Source of the DNA: an uncultured beta proteobacterium
GTDB taxonomy: Bacteria > Pseudomonadota > Gammaproteobacteria > Burkholderiales > Burkholderiaceae_C
NCBI GenBank assembly: GCA_903885415.1
Contig: CAISIP010000386.1
Span: forward strand, 1 to 19,929
Reading direction: 5' to 3'
DNA: 19,929 nt
Below the pieces are notes generated by a model. The model made no database searches, was not told where the DNA came from, and saw only the letters and a program-made list of their open reading frames with translations. Positions 1 through 7,902 of this stretch are shown in pieces. The position numbers and the translations under genes were made by a program. How positions within the stretch are numbered: the stretch's first letter is position 1; the number at the start of each line of letters is the position of its first letter.

Positions 1-27
1 CACTCGCTCGGCGCAAGGAAACGCAAC

Positions 28-327
28 ATGATCGCATTCAATCGCACGGCCGCCATCGCCCCGGGCAGGACCGCAAGCGCCATCAGCTTCGCCCACGACG
101 TTGCCGCCTACCTGAAAAAGAGCTACGACCTTGACCTGGAGGTGCTGCTGCCCATCGGCGGTAACCCGAGTCGCATCGCCTGGTCGACCCGATACAAGGA
201 CATGGCGTCACTCGACGCGGTCAATACCAAGATGCTGTCGGACAAGCACTACTGGGACATGATCCACAAGAACAGCGACAACTTCCTGGCCGGCTCGGTC
301 CGTGACGCTTTCTGGCGCACGGTTTGA
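28..327 (+). CDS. Small alpha/beta-barrel-like protein of unknown function (NIPSNAP-like)
   Basis: This 99-residue protein has no signal peptide or membrane segment. Its second half has the pattern of small dimeric alpha/beta-barrel proteins of the NIPSNAP kind: a strand with LEVLLPIGG near residues 38-46, a second strand around IAWSTRYKD, a helix carrying LDAVNTKMLSDKHYW, and an ending near DAFWRTV. That resemblance is by eye only. The start is supported by AAGGAA about 8 bases before the ATG. It stands alone upstream of the tRNA gene; anything to its left lies outside the window. Such folds often bind small hydrophobic ligands or act as monooxygenases, but no catalytic residue can be named here, so no function is assigned. 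Confidence 0.7.
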   Translation: MIAFNRTAAIAPGRTASAISFAHDVAAYLKKSYDLDLEVLLPIGGNPSRIAWSTRYKDMASLDAVNTKMLSDKHYWDMIHKNSDNFLAGSVRDAFWRTV

Positions 328-379
328 GAGCCGGTCCAGTACGCCTATCAAGCCCGGCGGCCTGCGATAATTTCGACCA

Positions 380-456
<77 letters not shown>

Positions 457-488
457 ATTTATCGAATCAGAAGCTCTCACAACCCCTC

Positions 489-524
489 AAAACCCGCATT
501 CATCAGATTCATAGCGGGGTTTTT
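489..524 (+). terminator. Rho-independent terminator after tRNA-Arg
   Basis: AAAACCCGC at 489-497 pairs with GCGGGGTTTT starting at 514, with one bulged G and a 16-base loop. The right arm ends in five T residues (520-524). It lies 33 bases past the tRNA CCA end, where a transcript end is expected. Confidence 0.7.
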
Positions 525-714
525 GTTGCCTCGTCATTGATGCCTTCAGCGACCGCGTGGTCACCCGTTCTCAAATATCGGCTTGGCGACGCATCGGGTG
601 TGCGTGGGGCCGCTTGGCTTTGCTAGCACCGTATATCAAGGTTTGAGGAAAGCGCCGTGCCGTTTTCGTCCGTCGCTTGGCGCGCCGGATCAGCCGTCCC
701 GGGAGATGCGCGTC

Positions 715-1092
715 CTATAGCGAACAGACCAGTTCAAGCGCTGCCATGCCAAATGAGTTCGGCAGCGCCTGCATCCACCGCAATGCCAGTTGCTGGTTGA
801 CAAGGGTCTTGCCCATTCCCATCGGCTCGGAGTGCGCAGAAAATGCGAGCATCCTGTACTTTTCCGCTTGGCAGTCATATTCGTACATGAAGCGGCTAGA
901 CATGGTGCCCGTGGCTGGATCCGGATTTGCAAGGTCCTGAAGAGTCCACGCGCTGCGAATATTGCCGTCTCTTCGAATGCTCGCGATGTCGATGTAATGG
1001 CTCTTGTCATCTCCCTGGCCGAGTTGAAGCAGTTGCGCTTGTGACGAGATGGCGGTGGCCAGCAGCATTGCGGCAGGTAGTTTTTTGATCAT
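715..1092 (-). CDS. Secreted surface-adhesin E-like protein
   Basis: The 125-residue product starts with a clear Sec signal peptide (MIKKLPAAMLLATA, cleavage likely after SQA at about residue 19). The mature part has the pattern of the adhesin E family: a YIDIASIRRDG strand near 33-43, an AWTLQDL strand near 48-54, a YEYDC motif with C74, and a second cysteine, C123, three residues from the end, suggesting a disulfide in the periplasm. The reading frame also has a GTG three codons upstream at 1101, but the ATG at 1092 gives a cleaner signal peptide. Neither start has a strong ribosome binding site. It diverges from the GYD gene. In Haemophilus the family binds host matrix proteins; in environmental bacteria its role is unknown. 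Confidence 0.75.
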   Translation of the reverse strand: MIKKLPAAMLLATAISSQAQLLQLGQGDDKSHYIDIASIRRDGNIRSAWTLQDLANPDPATGTMSSRFMYEYDCQAEKYRMLAFSAHSEPMGMGKTLVNQQLALRWMQALPNSFGMAALELVCSL

Positions 1093-1132
1093 CGGATACA
1101 CAAAAGCGTTGTTGCTCGGAATCGAGCTGGCC

Positions 1133-1191
1133 GTGCGCTACGCACTCTTGCATCGTCGATGTTTTGCTGGTTGTTGAATTGATTGCAAGAG
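1133..1191. repeat. Nested inverted repeats between two divergent genes
   Basis: CTCTTGCA at 1145-1152 is matched by its exact reverse complement TGCAAGAG at 1184-1191, 31 bases away. Just left, GTGCG (1133-1137) and CGCAC (1141-1145) form a small hairpin around CTA. The 164-base gap separates the divergent adhesin-E-like and GYD genes, so the repeats could be operator half-sites or mRNA leader structure. Arms this short can also arise by chance. Confidence 0.25.
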
Positions 1192-1265
1192 GGCGCCTTG
1201 CGTCGGAACAGTCCTGAATCAGGTCCGCCGGAGACACTGGATCTCCACATTTTTTGGGGGATTTC

Positions 1266-1598
1266 ATGGCTACTTTTCTCTGTTCCTGCACCTACACCAG
1301 CGAATCCATGCGTAGCATGGTTCAGCAGCCGCAAGACCGAGAGGTCGCGGTTCGGAAGATGCTCCATGCCTGCCAGATGACCCTGCAATCGATCTATTTT
1401 GAATTGCCATCCAGGGTTCACTTGATCATTGAGGGAAGCAACGCGTCCAAGAATGCATTTGCGATGGCGATCGCCAGTTCAGGCGCACTGGTTCCCGAGA
1501 CCTGGCAGGTTACCGAAGTGGTTTCGAGCCAGGAATTCACCGAAACCATGAAGCGGGCCCATGAGGTGACTGGAAGCTATAAATCGCCCGTCCATTGA
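1266..1598 (+). CDS. GYD domain-containing protein
   Basis: This 110-residue soluble protein has the GYD-family layout: an N-terminal strand (MATFLCSCTYTSESM), a PQDREVAVRKML helix at about 22-33, a central pair of strands, and an AFAMAIASSGALVPETW segment matching the family's V-x-x-ASGA-x pattern. The glycine-tyrosine-aspartate signature before the second strand is not conserved: residues near 48-53 read FELPSR. The start at 1266 is chosen because GGGGGA ends five bases before it; a TTG at 1254 opens the same frame but overlaps that binding site. The biochemical role of GYD proteins is unknown; they are small alpha/beta-barrel-like proteins. The remains of a cupin gene follow it. Confidence 0.75.
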   Translation: MATFLCSCTYTSESMRSMVQQPQDREVAVRKMLHACQMTLQSIYFELPSRVHLIIEGSNASKNAFAMAIASSGALVPETWQVTEVVSSQEFTETMKRAHEVTGSYKSPVH

Positions 1599-1623
1599 GC
1601 CTGCATGGCAAGCCTGCCCGCCG

Positions 1624-1891
1624 GATGGAAAATGCGTCGGGCGGGCCAGCCAGTCCGAGCAGCAGGCGCATCCCGGCGCCGAGATCAAGACGCTGCTGGT
1701 TGAGCGTACCAGCGGACTCGGCAGTTCGCTGATGCGCATGGATCTCGGCGCGGTGCTCCCAGACCACGAGCACCTGATGTTCGAGAAGACCTGTGTGCTT
1801 GAGGCCACCTGATCGACCGAAGCGGGCCCGATGAGGGCATCTAGCGCAAGTCCGGATAGTTCCATATGGCACCTTCGGGAGCCGCTTCGTC
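1624..1891 (+). pseudogene. Decayed cupin (ChrR-like) gene remnant
   Basis: Three reading frames must be joined to recover one cupin-like protein. Frame A (to 1809) ends with HPGAEIKTLLVER, then GSSLMRMDLGAVLPDHEH and FEKTCVLE, matching the metal-binding HxH strand of ChrR-type cupins. A missing base near 1804-1805 shifts to a frame reading GHLIDRSGPDEGI (to 1841), which then meets TAG. A second shift near 1836-1842 gives ASPDSSIWH, and a third gives GSRF near 1877-1888. Intact relatives read through this stretch as VLEG...D..G......FIW...GSRH. No ATG opens the first frame and nothing recognisable follows about 1891, so both ends appear lost. The neighbouring genes are intact, which argues against generally poor sequence quality. 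This is a homology judgement by eye. Confidence 0.6.
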
Positions 1892-1966
1892 GGCCAGCCT
1901 GTTGGGAGAGAATACGGCTGGGTCTGACCCGTTGTGCAAGCACTGCAAGAAGGAGAGATAAAGCCT

Positions 1967-2584
1967 ATGGTCGATTTGACTGCGCCTGCCAAGCTGGACA
2001 CCGCCGCAGCAGAAATGCTGCAGCGCTATCAATGTCCGACGCCGTTTCATGCGGTTCGCACCTGGTTCCTGGGCAGCATTGTGTCGCCCGCCATGCATGC
2101 ATCGCCGATGGATGCCGTCGGGCAACTTTGGGGCGGCGCGTTGCCAGCTTTTGAATCGAGTCAGGCGGCCAACGCTTTCGACGCGGCGCTGGTTGGCGGC
2201 CTGTGGAGCCGCCTGACCGCGCACCAGGACGCCAGCAAGCCCTTCGACTTGCTGGCGGTAACGGCTGCGGCAAGCGATGCAGGCATCCGGCATCTGGTGT
2301 CGGTTCGCAGGCAGGAAATTGACGGCTACATCAAGGGACTGTTTGGCGGGTTGGAGCAGGTAGTGCTGCCAGCCGCAGCGGACCAGTGTCTCAAGCTGCT
2401 CGCCGACCTGCGGTCGATGCTCGGCGAAGTGCTCACGCTGCTCGATGGCCCCGATAAGCCCACCGACGCCAAGGCATTTGGCGAGCTGCTGGAACATGTC
2501 GACAGGTTGTCGGCGATCATGCAGTCCGAAATCAACAAGGCCAGCCTGGTTTGCGTCCGGGCGCGGGCCCGTCCGGCAGATTAG
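1967..2584 (+). CDS. Uncharacterised helical protein, 205 residues
   Basis: I do not recognise this family with confidence. The product is soluble, has no signal peptide, and is probably all helical. The N-terminal half contains PFHAVRTWFLGSIVSP (about 26-41) and a DAVGQLWGGALPAFES stretch, loosely recalling the UPF0149/YecA pattern of a hydrophobic helix followed by a W-G motif and an acidic helix; the match is weak. The C-terminal half is amphipathic helices ending in an arginine-rich tail. The start at 1967 is preceded by AAGGAGAG about 10 bases upstream; a GTG at 1934 lies ahead of that site and is disfavoured. It follows the cupin remnant and converges on the M61 peptidase gene across 31 bases. 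Confidence 0.7.
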   Translation: MVDLTAPAKLDTAAAEMLQRYQCPTPFHAVRTWFLGSIVSPAMHASPMDAVGQLWGGALPAFESSQAANAFDAALVGGLWSRLTAHQDASKPFDLLAVTAAASDAGIRHLVSVRRQEIDGYIKGLFGGLEQVVLPAAADQCLKLLADLRSMLGEVLTLLDGPDKPTDAKAFGELLEHVDRLSAIMQSEINKASLVCVRARARPAD

Positions 2585-2615
2585 GCAGAAGGCCGGGGCC
2601 GCTGCGCCGTCCGGT

Positions 2616-4547
2616 TCAGGGGCGTGGACTGATCAGCGCGTCAAGGCGGTCAAGGCTCCCGTCGACGCGTTGAAGTCGCGGGTAGCGTAAGCCGTCGCGG
2701 TAGTCCAGTTTGATATGGCGATAAGTATCGCCCTCCTTGACCAGCAAATCGATCGGCGCCGCGCCCTCCTTGTTGGCGCTGACCGCCGCAGCCATGCGAT
2801 CAGCCTTGTAGGCCATCGCGTTGACGGCCAGCACTTGGAGGGCCTTGCTCATGCCGGCCTTGAAGGCGGGACTGTTCCACATGACACCTATGACCTGGCC
2901 ATCGCGTTTGAGGTAAAGCCCCAGTGAGTAGCCGAAATCGTCCTGGCTCGCTTCGCCGTCCTGTGCTTTGGCGAATTCGCTTGGTGTTTCAGCCCAGGCC
3001 AGCTTCCATCCGGAGCGCTCAATGCCGTCCAGCGGTCCTAGCGCCCGCGTGGTGTCAAGTCGTTCGCGCAAGAACCCCGCCCAGTCATTGGGAACGATCG
3101 CGTTGAGGGCGATAACAATGTCGTTAAAGGTGTAGGTCAGGGGCGCCACGCGTCCATCGTGCATGCCGAAAAAGGCGCGCGCAAAATCGTCCAGCGACTT
3201 GGACTCGCCGCTCTTTTCCCTGATCCACGTGTCGGCATCCAGCCAGATCAGGGTGGCCTCGTCGTAATAGTCCGCGCGGCGCTGCCAGTCGCCCCATTCC
3301 GACTGGGTACCCCTCGCGCCGATCGTTCCCTCGTTGGTGTTTTCTTGCAGATTGCGCCAAACCCGCCCTGCCCGGTGCTGAAACGCGGCCGCAACATTGG
3401 CCAGTCCGTCGCGCGCCTGCTCCGGGTTGACCAGACCGCTGCGTGCGGCCAGCACCCGACCCCAGTATTGGGTTTGCCCTTCGTACAGCCACAGCAGGCT
3501 ATTGCGCATCGGCAGGTTGAAATGCGCCGACCAGAGGTCCTGCGGACGGCGGAATTTTCCGTTCCAGGAGTGGACGAACTCATGGGGCAGCAACTCGCGC
3601 CGGCCCGCTTTCTTGGCCCAGTCTTTGAAGTAGTCGGTCCGCACGCCGTTCTCGCTGCTCTCGTGGTGTTCCAGGCCGATGCCGCCCAGATGCTCCGATA
3701 TCGAAAGCAAGAAGTCATAGTGCCGGAAATGGCGCGCACCGAAAAGCTTGTCCGCCTGCTGCACCAACCGACGGTGCGCATTGAGCTGTTCTTCACTGGC
3801 TTTCAATTGCGAAGGTTCGTCGGCAAACATGTGCAGCACGACAGGGCGTGCGGTACCTGGAGGATCCAGATCGACACGCGCCATATGCGCCCCGGCAAAA
3901 ATGGGCGAGTCGACCAGGGTTTCCAGGCTGACTGGCTCAAATTCGATCTCGTCCCCGGTCTGCTTAGCCACGCGCAGAGCGCTGGCCTGCGTCCAGCCTT
4001 TAGGCAGCCTTAGCTTGGCTACGAATTCGATGGCAGTGGCATAGTGTCCTGCCGGGTAAAGCAGAACGCTGTTCCATTGAAGATTGAGTATGGCTCGGGT
4101 CATCACCATGCGTCCCGCCTCGCGACTGACGGGCGACAGGAACTGGTAGTTCAACTCCAGTTGCTTTGCATCGGGTGGGACCTCCAAGTGAAAGGCATAC
4201 GAGTCAACTGTGTCGCGTGTCCATGGAACCTGCACTTGGCCCGCGCGCACCTGCAGTCCGGCCATGCGGCTGACATTGCCGGAGGGTCCATGGGTTCCGG
4301 GCAGGAAGCGCGGAAAGAAAAGTGTCAATTTCCCGGGCTCGACAGGCAAAACCTGACGAACCTGAAATACCCGGTGGTCCAGGTCGGTGGCGTCGACTTC
4401 CAAGCGGATCGGGCCGACATAGCGTTTGTCGCGCGGGGCATCGACAAAGCCTTGGGCGGACGCCGTGCTGAGGGAGGCGGTGAGGGCCAAGCCAACAATC
4501 GCTCGACCGAGAGCCCCCGGCGAGGCCTTTGGAGTCGGAGCGATCAC
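2616..4547 (-). CDS. Exported M61-family glycyl aminopeptidase with PDZ domain
   Basis: The 643-residue product is an M61 metallopeptidase, usual size for the family. A signal peptide (residues 1 to about 32, ending STASAQ) sends it to the periplasm. An N-terminal beta-rich domain is followed by the catalytic helix HEFVHSW: H322 and H326 bind zinc, E323 is the catalytic base, and E356 in LYEGQT is the likely third ligand, 29 residues on. GGIGLEHHES upstream matches the family's substrate-binding strand. A PDZ-like domain fills roughly 520-600. The frame stays open far upstream, but that part overlaps the dioxygenase gene. The GTG at 4547 gives the best signal peptide and shares GTGA with the upstream stop, so translational coupling is likely. 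No separate ribosome binding site was seen. M61 enzymes release N-terminal glycine or alanine. Confidence 0.88.
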   Translation of the reverse strand: MIAPTPKASPGALGRAIVGLALTASLSTASAQGFVDAPRDKRYVGPIRLEVDATDLDHRVFQVRQVLPVEPGKLTLFFPRFLPGTHGPSGNVSRMAGLQVRAGQVQVPWTRDTVDSYAFHLEVPPDAKQLELNYQFLSPVSREAGRMVMTRAILNLQWNSVLLYPAGHYATAIEFVAKLRLPKGWTQASALRVAKQTGDEIEFEPVSLETLVDSPIFAGAHMARVDLDPPGTARPVVLHMFADEPSQLKASEEQLNAHRRLVQQADKLFGARHFRHYDFLLSISEHLGGIGLEHHESSENGVRTDYFKDWAKKAGRRELLPHEFVHSWNGKFRRPQDLWSAHFNLPMRNSLLWLYEGQTQYWGRVLAARSGLVNPEQARDGLANVAAAFQHRAGRVWRNLQENTNEGTIGARGTQSEWGDWQRRADYYDEATLIWLDADTWIREKSGESKSLDDFARAFFGMHDGRVAPLTYTFNDIVIALNAIVPNDWAGFLRERLDTTRALGPLDGIERSGWKLAWAETPSEFAKAQDGEASQDDFGYSLGLYLKRDGQVIGVMWNSPAFKAGMSKALQVLAVNAMAYKADRMAAAVSANKEGAAPIDLLVKEGDTYRHIKLDYRDGLRYPRLQRVDGSLDRLDALISPRP

Positions 4548-5389
4548 TGCGAGTCTGGCATGCGTTGTTGCAGGCCAGGCGGATTGGAAAAAGTCTTCAT
4601 GAATACATCCTGCCCCTGCACAGAGAATTTCAGGCCCGCGGCCTTGATTGCACCATCGTCCACTTTGTCCAATCGCGTGTAGTTGGGGTGGTGGTGCGCC
4701 ACAAATGGGTCGTTGCGGGCCGCGTTGTAGCAAAACAGGACCGTCCATCGGCGACTCGCCGAGCGGTTCTGGTCGGACCGATGCATGACATTGGCATGGA
4801 AAAAAAGGCCATCGCCGGGCGCCATTTCGGCGTAGACCAGTTCCATCTGTTTGAGCATTTGTTCGACCCGCTTGGGGTCTGCGCCGACCTGTTCGCCGGG
4901 CAAGATGCCGTGCTCTACCCGTCCGACCTGGTGGGACCCCCGTATTAGCTGTAAACAGCCATTGTCCCGGTCGCATCGGTCCAGGGCCACCATGACGCTT
5001 GCCATGTGCGGTAGCAGGCAGCCGTTGTGGTACCAGTAGCCGTAGTCCTGATGCCATTCCCAGGCGCCGCCTTCGTATGGATCCTTAGCTGTTAGCTTGG
5101 AGTGGTAATGGTAGACCTCCCCGCCGAGCATCGCCTCCATGGTGTCGACGACGCGCGCCGATCGCGCAGCCAGGCCGTAGACGCTTTCGCCGGGGTGGTT
5201 CCAGGTGGCCATGCGGGTCGCCTTGCCGTTGGAATCGTTGCGGTCGTAAAGGCTGGCACGCAGCTGCGGGTCTTGTTCGATACCCGCCACCAACAAATGA
5301 ACTTCCTGGCGGTCAAATAAGCCCCGCACCAGCACATATCCATCGGACTCAAAGGACCGCGACTGCTCAGGGCTAAAAACGCAGGGCAT
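4544..5389 (-). CDS. Phytanoyl-CoA dioxygenase (PhyH) family oxygenase
   Basis: This 281-residue cytoplasmic protein is an Fe(II)/2-oxoglutarate dioxygenase of the PhyH/EctD superfamily. The metal-binding triad can be read as H113 and D115 in WEWHQDYGYW and H203 in NVMHRSDQN, with R213 or R214 as the probable 2-oxoglutarate salt-bridge partner. DNGCLQLIRGSHQ is the family's typical core strand. The reading frame extends to 5536, but the ATG at 5389 follows AAGGAG at a spacing of six bases and begins right before the conserved SFESDGYVLVRGLF segment. Its stop overlaps the M61 peptidase start by four bases. The substrate is unknown: ectoine, acyl-CoA and small natural products are all possible in the family, and no ectoine synthesis gene is nearby. 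Confidence 0.88.
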   Translation of the reverse strand: MPCVFSPEQSRSFESDGYVLVRGLFDRQEVHLLVAGIEQDPQLRASLYDRNDSNGKATRMATWNHPGESVYGLAARSARVVDTMEAMLGGEVYHYHSKLTAKDPYEGGAWEWHQDYGYWYHNGCLLPHMASVMVALDRCDRDNGCLQLIRGSHQVGRVEHGILPGEQVGADPKRVEQMLKQMELVYAEMAPGDGLFFHANVMHRSDQNRSASRRWTVLFCYNAARNDPFVAHHHPNYTRLDKVDDGAIKAAGLKFSVQGQDVFMKTFSNPPGLQQRMPDSQ

Positions 5390-5583
5390 CCGAGACTCCT
5401 TGGGACCTTGTGGGCGCCATTTTATGCGAGGCCAAGCGGGCATCTGACCGGGTTCAGGTTGTTCAGTGGCCCCGAACCCAGACCCCTGAACTTGGCGTAC
5501 CATCTCGGCCATGCGGCGCCATCGGCTGCCGGACAAACAGCAGAGCCGGAAGTGCCGCCTGCCCGCCTGATTGGGAAGCTGAC

Positions 5584-5826
5584 ATGGACAATGGCGCTTA
5601 CGGAAAATACCGTCGGGAAAACCCGATCATCCACGAATCCTTGTCAACGTTTGATAATATATTGCTGTTGCCTGAGCGCTTGAGCACCGAAGAAATTGTC
5701 ACTTTTTCGATTTTCGGCCTGCTTGCGCTTTACGCCGTCGTGATGCTGGTTTTCAAGCTATTGCGGGGCAAGCAGAAGAATGCTTCCGCAGACGAGAAAA
5801 CACCGGACGCGGACGAAAGAAAATAA
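5584..5826 (+). CDS. Small single-pass membrane protein
   Basis: The 80-residue product has one hydrophobic segment at about 38-60 (IVTFSIFGLLALYAVVMLVF) followed by a basic KLLRGKQK patch and a charged, lysine- and aspartate-rich tail. The positive charges after the segment suggest the tail is cytoplasmic. The N-terminal 37 residues are polar with a NPIIHESL stretch. The frame is open from 5410, but the upstream part lies in the promoter region of the divergent dioxygenase gene and has no protein-like character; the ATG at 5584 has a weak GGGAAG ahead of it. No family is recognised. Confidence 0.6.
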   Translation: MDNGAYGKYRRENPIIHESLSTFDNILLLPERLSTEEIVTFSIFGLLALYAVVMLVFKLLRGKQKNASADEKTPDADERK

Positions 5827-6026
5827 AGCGCATGCGCCGGCGCGCGGTCGGTCCGGCAAATCGGCCCACCCAATCCCATATCTTCGGCTTGACGCAAAGG
5901 ACACAGGGCTTATTGCAGCGGTTCACGCAGACTGCTTTGCAAACTGTTGCCCCGCCTTTACTGGGCCTTTACAAGATAGCGCCATAGTTGAGCCGGTTAG
6001 AAACCTGAAACTCAAAGGAGCCCGAG

Positions 6027-6518
6027 ATGAATGCGTTTTTTAAGTTTTTCCTGATTGTTGTGCCGCTTGCGACGGTCGGTCTGGTGGCTAACGCCCAGAC
6101 TCCCGGTGCGCTGGCGCCAGGAGCGCCGATGATGCAGCACGAGCGCATGGATCCCGCCAAGATGCAGGAGCGCATGGCCAAGCATCAGGAGGAACTCAAG
6201 GTCAAGCTCAATCTCAGCGCGGCCCAGGCAAATGCCTGGACCACCGTCGTGGCCGCGATGCAGCCGCCAGCGGATATGGCTGCGCCAATGAACCCCGAAA
6301 ATCGTAAGAAGATGCGCGAGGAGATGGCCAGCCTCACCACGCCGGAGCGCATTGACCGGATGAGCGCGCGCGCCGCGCAACGCAGCGCTGAATTGGCCAA
6401 GCGCGCTGCCGCAGTCAAAAATTTCTACTGGGTTCTCAATCACGATCAGCAGAAGATTTTTGACGCCGAGACGCTGCGACATTTTCCTGGTATCGGAAAG
6501 CCGGGCCATCCGGGCTAG
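6027..6518 (+). CDS. Periplasmic Spy/CpxP-like protein (LTXXQ type)
   Basis: The 163-residue product has a Sec signal peptide (cleavage likely after ANA at 23), then a proline- and methionine-rich linker and long charged helices. Two LTXXQ-like motifs are visible: LNLSAAQ at 61-67 and LNHDQQ at 137-142, each starting a helix, as in the Spy/CpxP family. Those proteins are cradle-shaped periplasmic chaperones or stress sensors, often induced by envelope damage or metals. AAAGGAG lies eight bases ahead of the ATG. No two-component system adjoins it, so a Cpx-like role is not shown by context. The unusually high methionine content could suit metal binding, but that is speculation. Confidence 0.75.
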   Translation: MNAFFKFFLIVVPLATVGLVANAQTPGALAPGAPMMQHERMDPAKMQERMAKHQEELKVKLNLSAAQANAWTTVVAAMQPPADMAAPMNPENRKKMREEMASLTTPERIDRMSARAAQRSAELAKRAAAVKNFYWVLNHDQQKIFDAETLRHFPGIGKPGHPG

Positions 6519-6583
6519 TTCGTTCATGGGCCGCTAGCCGGTCAGGCACAATGGCTCTCCGTTGTCTTCTTGGGGAGTTGTTC

Positions 6584-7561
6584 ATGGCCGGTCCCGTTCG
6601 ATTTGGAGCATTGGCGCTCCTCACCCTGTCGATAGTCGCTGGCGCCAGCGTAGCGTGGGCGCAGGCCTATCCATCTAGGCCGATACGCGCCATCGTGCCT
6701 TTTGCCGCCGGCAGCGCGACGGATCAGATCGCCCGTTCCTTTTCTGCCAGGATGACCGAGTCGTTGAGCCAGCCCATCGTCGTCGAAAACAGGCCGGGCG
6801 CGAATGGCATGATTGGTGCCGACGCGGTGGCCAAGGCGCTGCCGGATGGCTACACCATCTTGTTCGGCACCAACAGCACCAATGCGGCGCTCAAGAGCCT
6901 GATGAAGAAGCTACCCTACGATCAGGACACGGCCTTCACGCCAATCGGTTACATGGGGTCTGTGCCGCTGATCGTCGCTGTCAACAACGACTTTCCCGCC
7001 AAAACACTGGCTGAGCTGATCGCGCTGGCAAAGGCCAAGCCGGGCGAAGTCACCTTTGCCACCGCGAGCACCTCGCAGCGAATTTCATCTGAAATGTTGG
7101 CTGGCATGGCCGGAATCAGGATGACGCATGTCCCATACAAGAGTTCACCCAACGCCATCACCGACCTGATTGGCGGGCAGGTCAACATGTTCACCGCCGA
7201 CTTCGCTGTGATGCTGCCCCAGGTGAAGGCGGGTAAGGTGCGCGCGCTGGCGGTGACGTCGACCAAACGCGCCGCAGTGGCGCCGGACTTGCCGACGGTG
7301 AATGAAGCAGCGGGCCTGAAGGACTACGAGCTGATTGCCTTTTTTGGCGCCTATGGGCCTGCAGCTATGCCGCGCGACATCGTACAAAAGCTCAATGACG
7401 CGATCAATGCAGCGGCACGCTCCAAAGAGGTGCTGGATCGCTTCTCCGCCCTCGGAATGGAAACCGCACCGGGAACGCCGGAGGCTTTTGCCCAGCGTAC
7501 CGCGCTGGAGGCTGTGAAATGGGCCAAGGCGATCCGCGATTCCGGAATTGAGCCCGAATAG
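6584..7561 (+). CDS. Bug/TctC-family periplasmic solute-binding protein (first of two)
   Basis: The 325-residue product is a Bug receptor of the tripartite tricarboxylate transporter (TTT) class. The Sec signal peptide ends at AWA near residue 26. The mature protein opens with the family hallmark YPSRPIRAIVPFAAGSATD, continues with the VVENRPGANGMIGAD loop that holds the ligand's carboxylate, and has the VPYKSSPNAITDLIGGQV segment found in nearly all members. The start at 6584 is favoured over 6551 because GGGGAG sits seven bases upstream. No TctA or TctB membrane gene is adjacent, so it is an orphan receptor, common in Burkholderiales. The ligand cannot be told from sequence; carboxylates are typical. 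Confidence 0.9.
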   Translation: MAGPVRFGALALLTLSIVAGASVAWAQAYPSRPIRAIVPFAAGSATDQIARSFSARMTESLSQPIVVENRPGANGMIGADAVAKALPDGYTILFGTNSTNAALKSLMKKLPYDQDTAFTPIGYMGSVPLIVAVNNDFPAKTLAELIALAKAKPGEVTFATASTSQRISSEMLAGMAGIRMTHVPYKSSPNAITDLIGGQVNMFTADFAVMLPQVKAGKVRALAVTSTKRAAVAPDLPTVNEAAGLKDYELIAFFGAYGPAAMPRDIVQKLNDAINAAARSKEVLDRFSALGMETAPGTPEAFAQRTALEAVKWAKAIRDSGIEPE

Positions 7562-7620
7562 GCGGGGTGGTGCATGGCCTGAGCTTTCGCCCCGGTCCAG
7601 AAATGGGAGCCGGCAGGCGA

Positions 7621-7716
7621 CTAGAAAATGAATGCCACACCCCGGATGCCAAGGTATAACAACATCGGCACGCAGGCGGCCAGAAGGATGACGATCAGGG
7701 GGTTGTCCGATTTCAT
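7621..7716 (-). CDS. 31-residue single-pass membrane protein (short ORF)
   Basis: A very short frame starting at the ATG at 7716 encodes MKSDNPLIVILL followed by an almost unbroken hydrophobic run and ending GIRGVAFIF. Residues 6-25 or so form one membrane segment with a proline in the middle (VPML) and a single arginine near the end. GAGGG lies about 10 bases ahead of the start, a weak but plausible binding site. A basic N-terminus, a hydrophobic core and a stop right after the segment are the usual look of small regulatory membrane peptides. It occupies a gap on the strand opposite the Bug gene. I know of no family match. Conservation elsewhere would decide whether it is real. Confidence 0.45.
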   Translation of the reverse strand: MKSDNPLIVILLAACVPMLLYLGIRGVAFIF

Positions 7717-7902
7717 GATGTCCGTGCCCTCGAACGCGAGACCGTGCTAAAGGCGGCCTTGCTTGCTCCTCGAGGCTAGATCATGGGCCAGCCGGCTCAA
7801 AGGTGCCAGCGCAAAAAGTCTGCTTTCTCCTGCCTGACTTGCGGTCAAACAGGGGGCAGACCGATAATTTCCAACCCGATCGGCAACTGCACAGCGCACG
7901 AC

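Noticed and set aside
3159..4013. 284-codon plus-strand frame opposite the M61 peptidase
   Set aside because: It is a shadow of a conserved metallopeptidase whose catalytic motifs are on the other strand.
4548..5057. N-terminal extension of the M61 peptidase frame
   Set aside because: It lies wholly inside the dioxygenase gene, has no domain character, and would bury the signal peptide.
7783..7902. Upstream extension of the AllA-like protein with a CLTC pair that looks like half a zinc finger
   Set aside because: It has no ribosome binding site, the composition is not protein-like, and only one cysteine pair is present.
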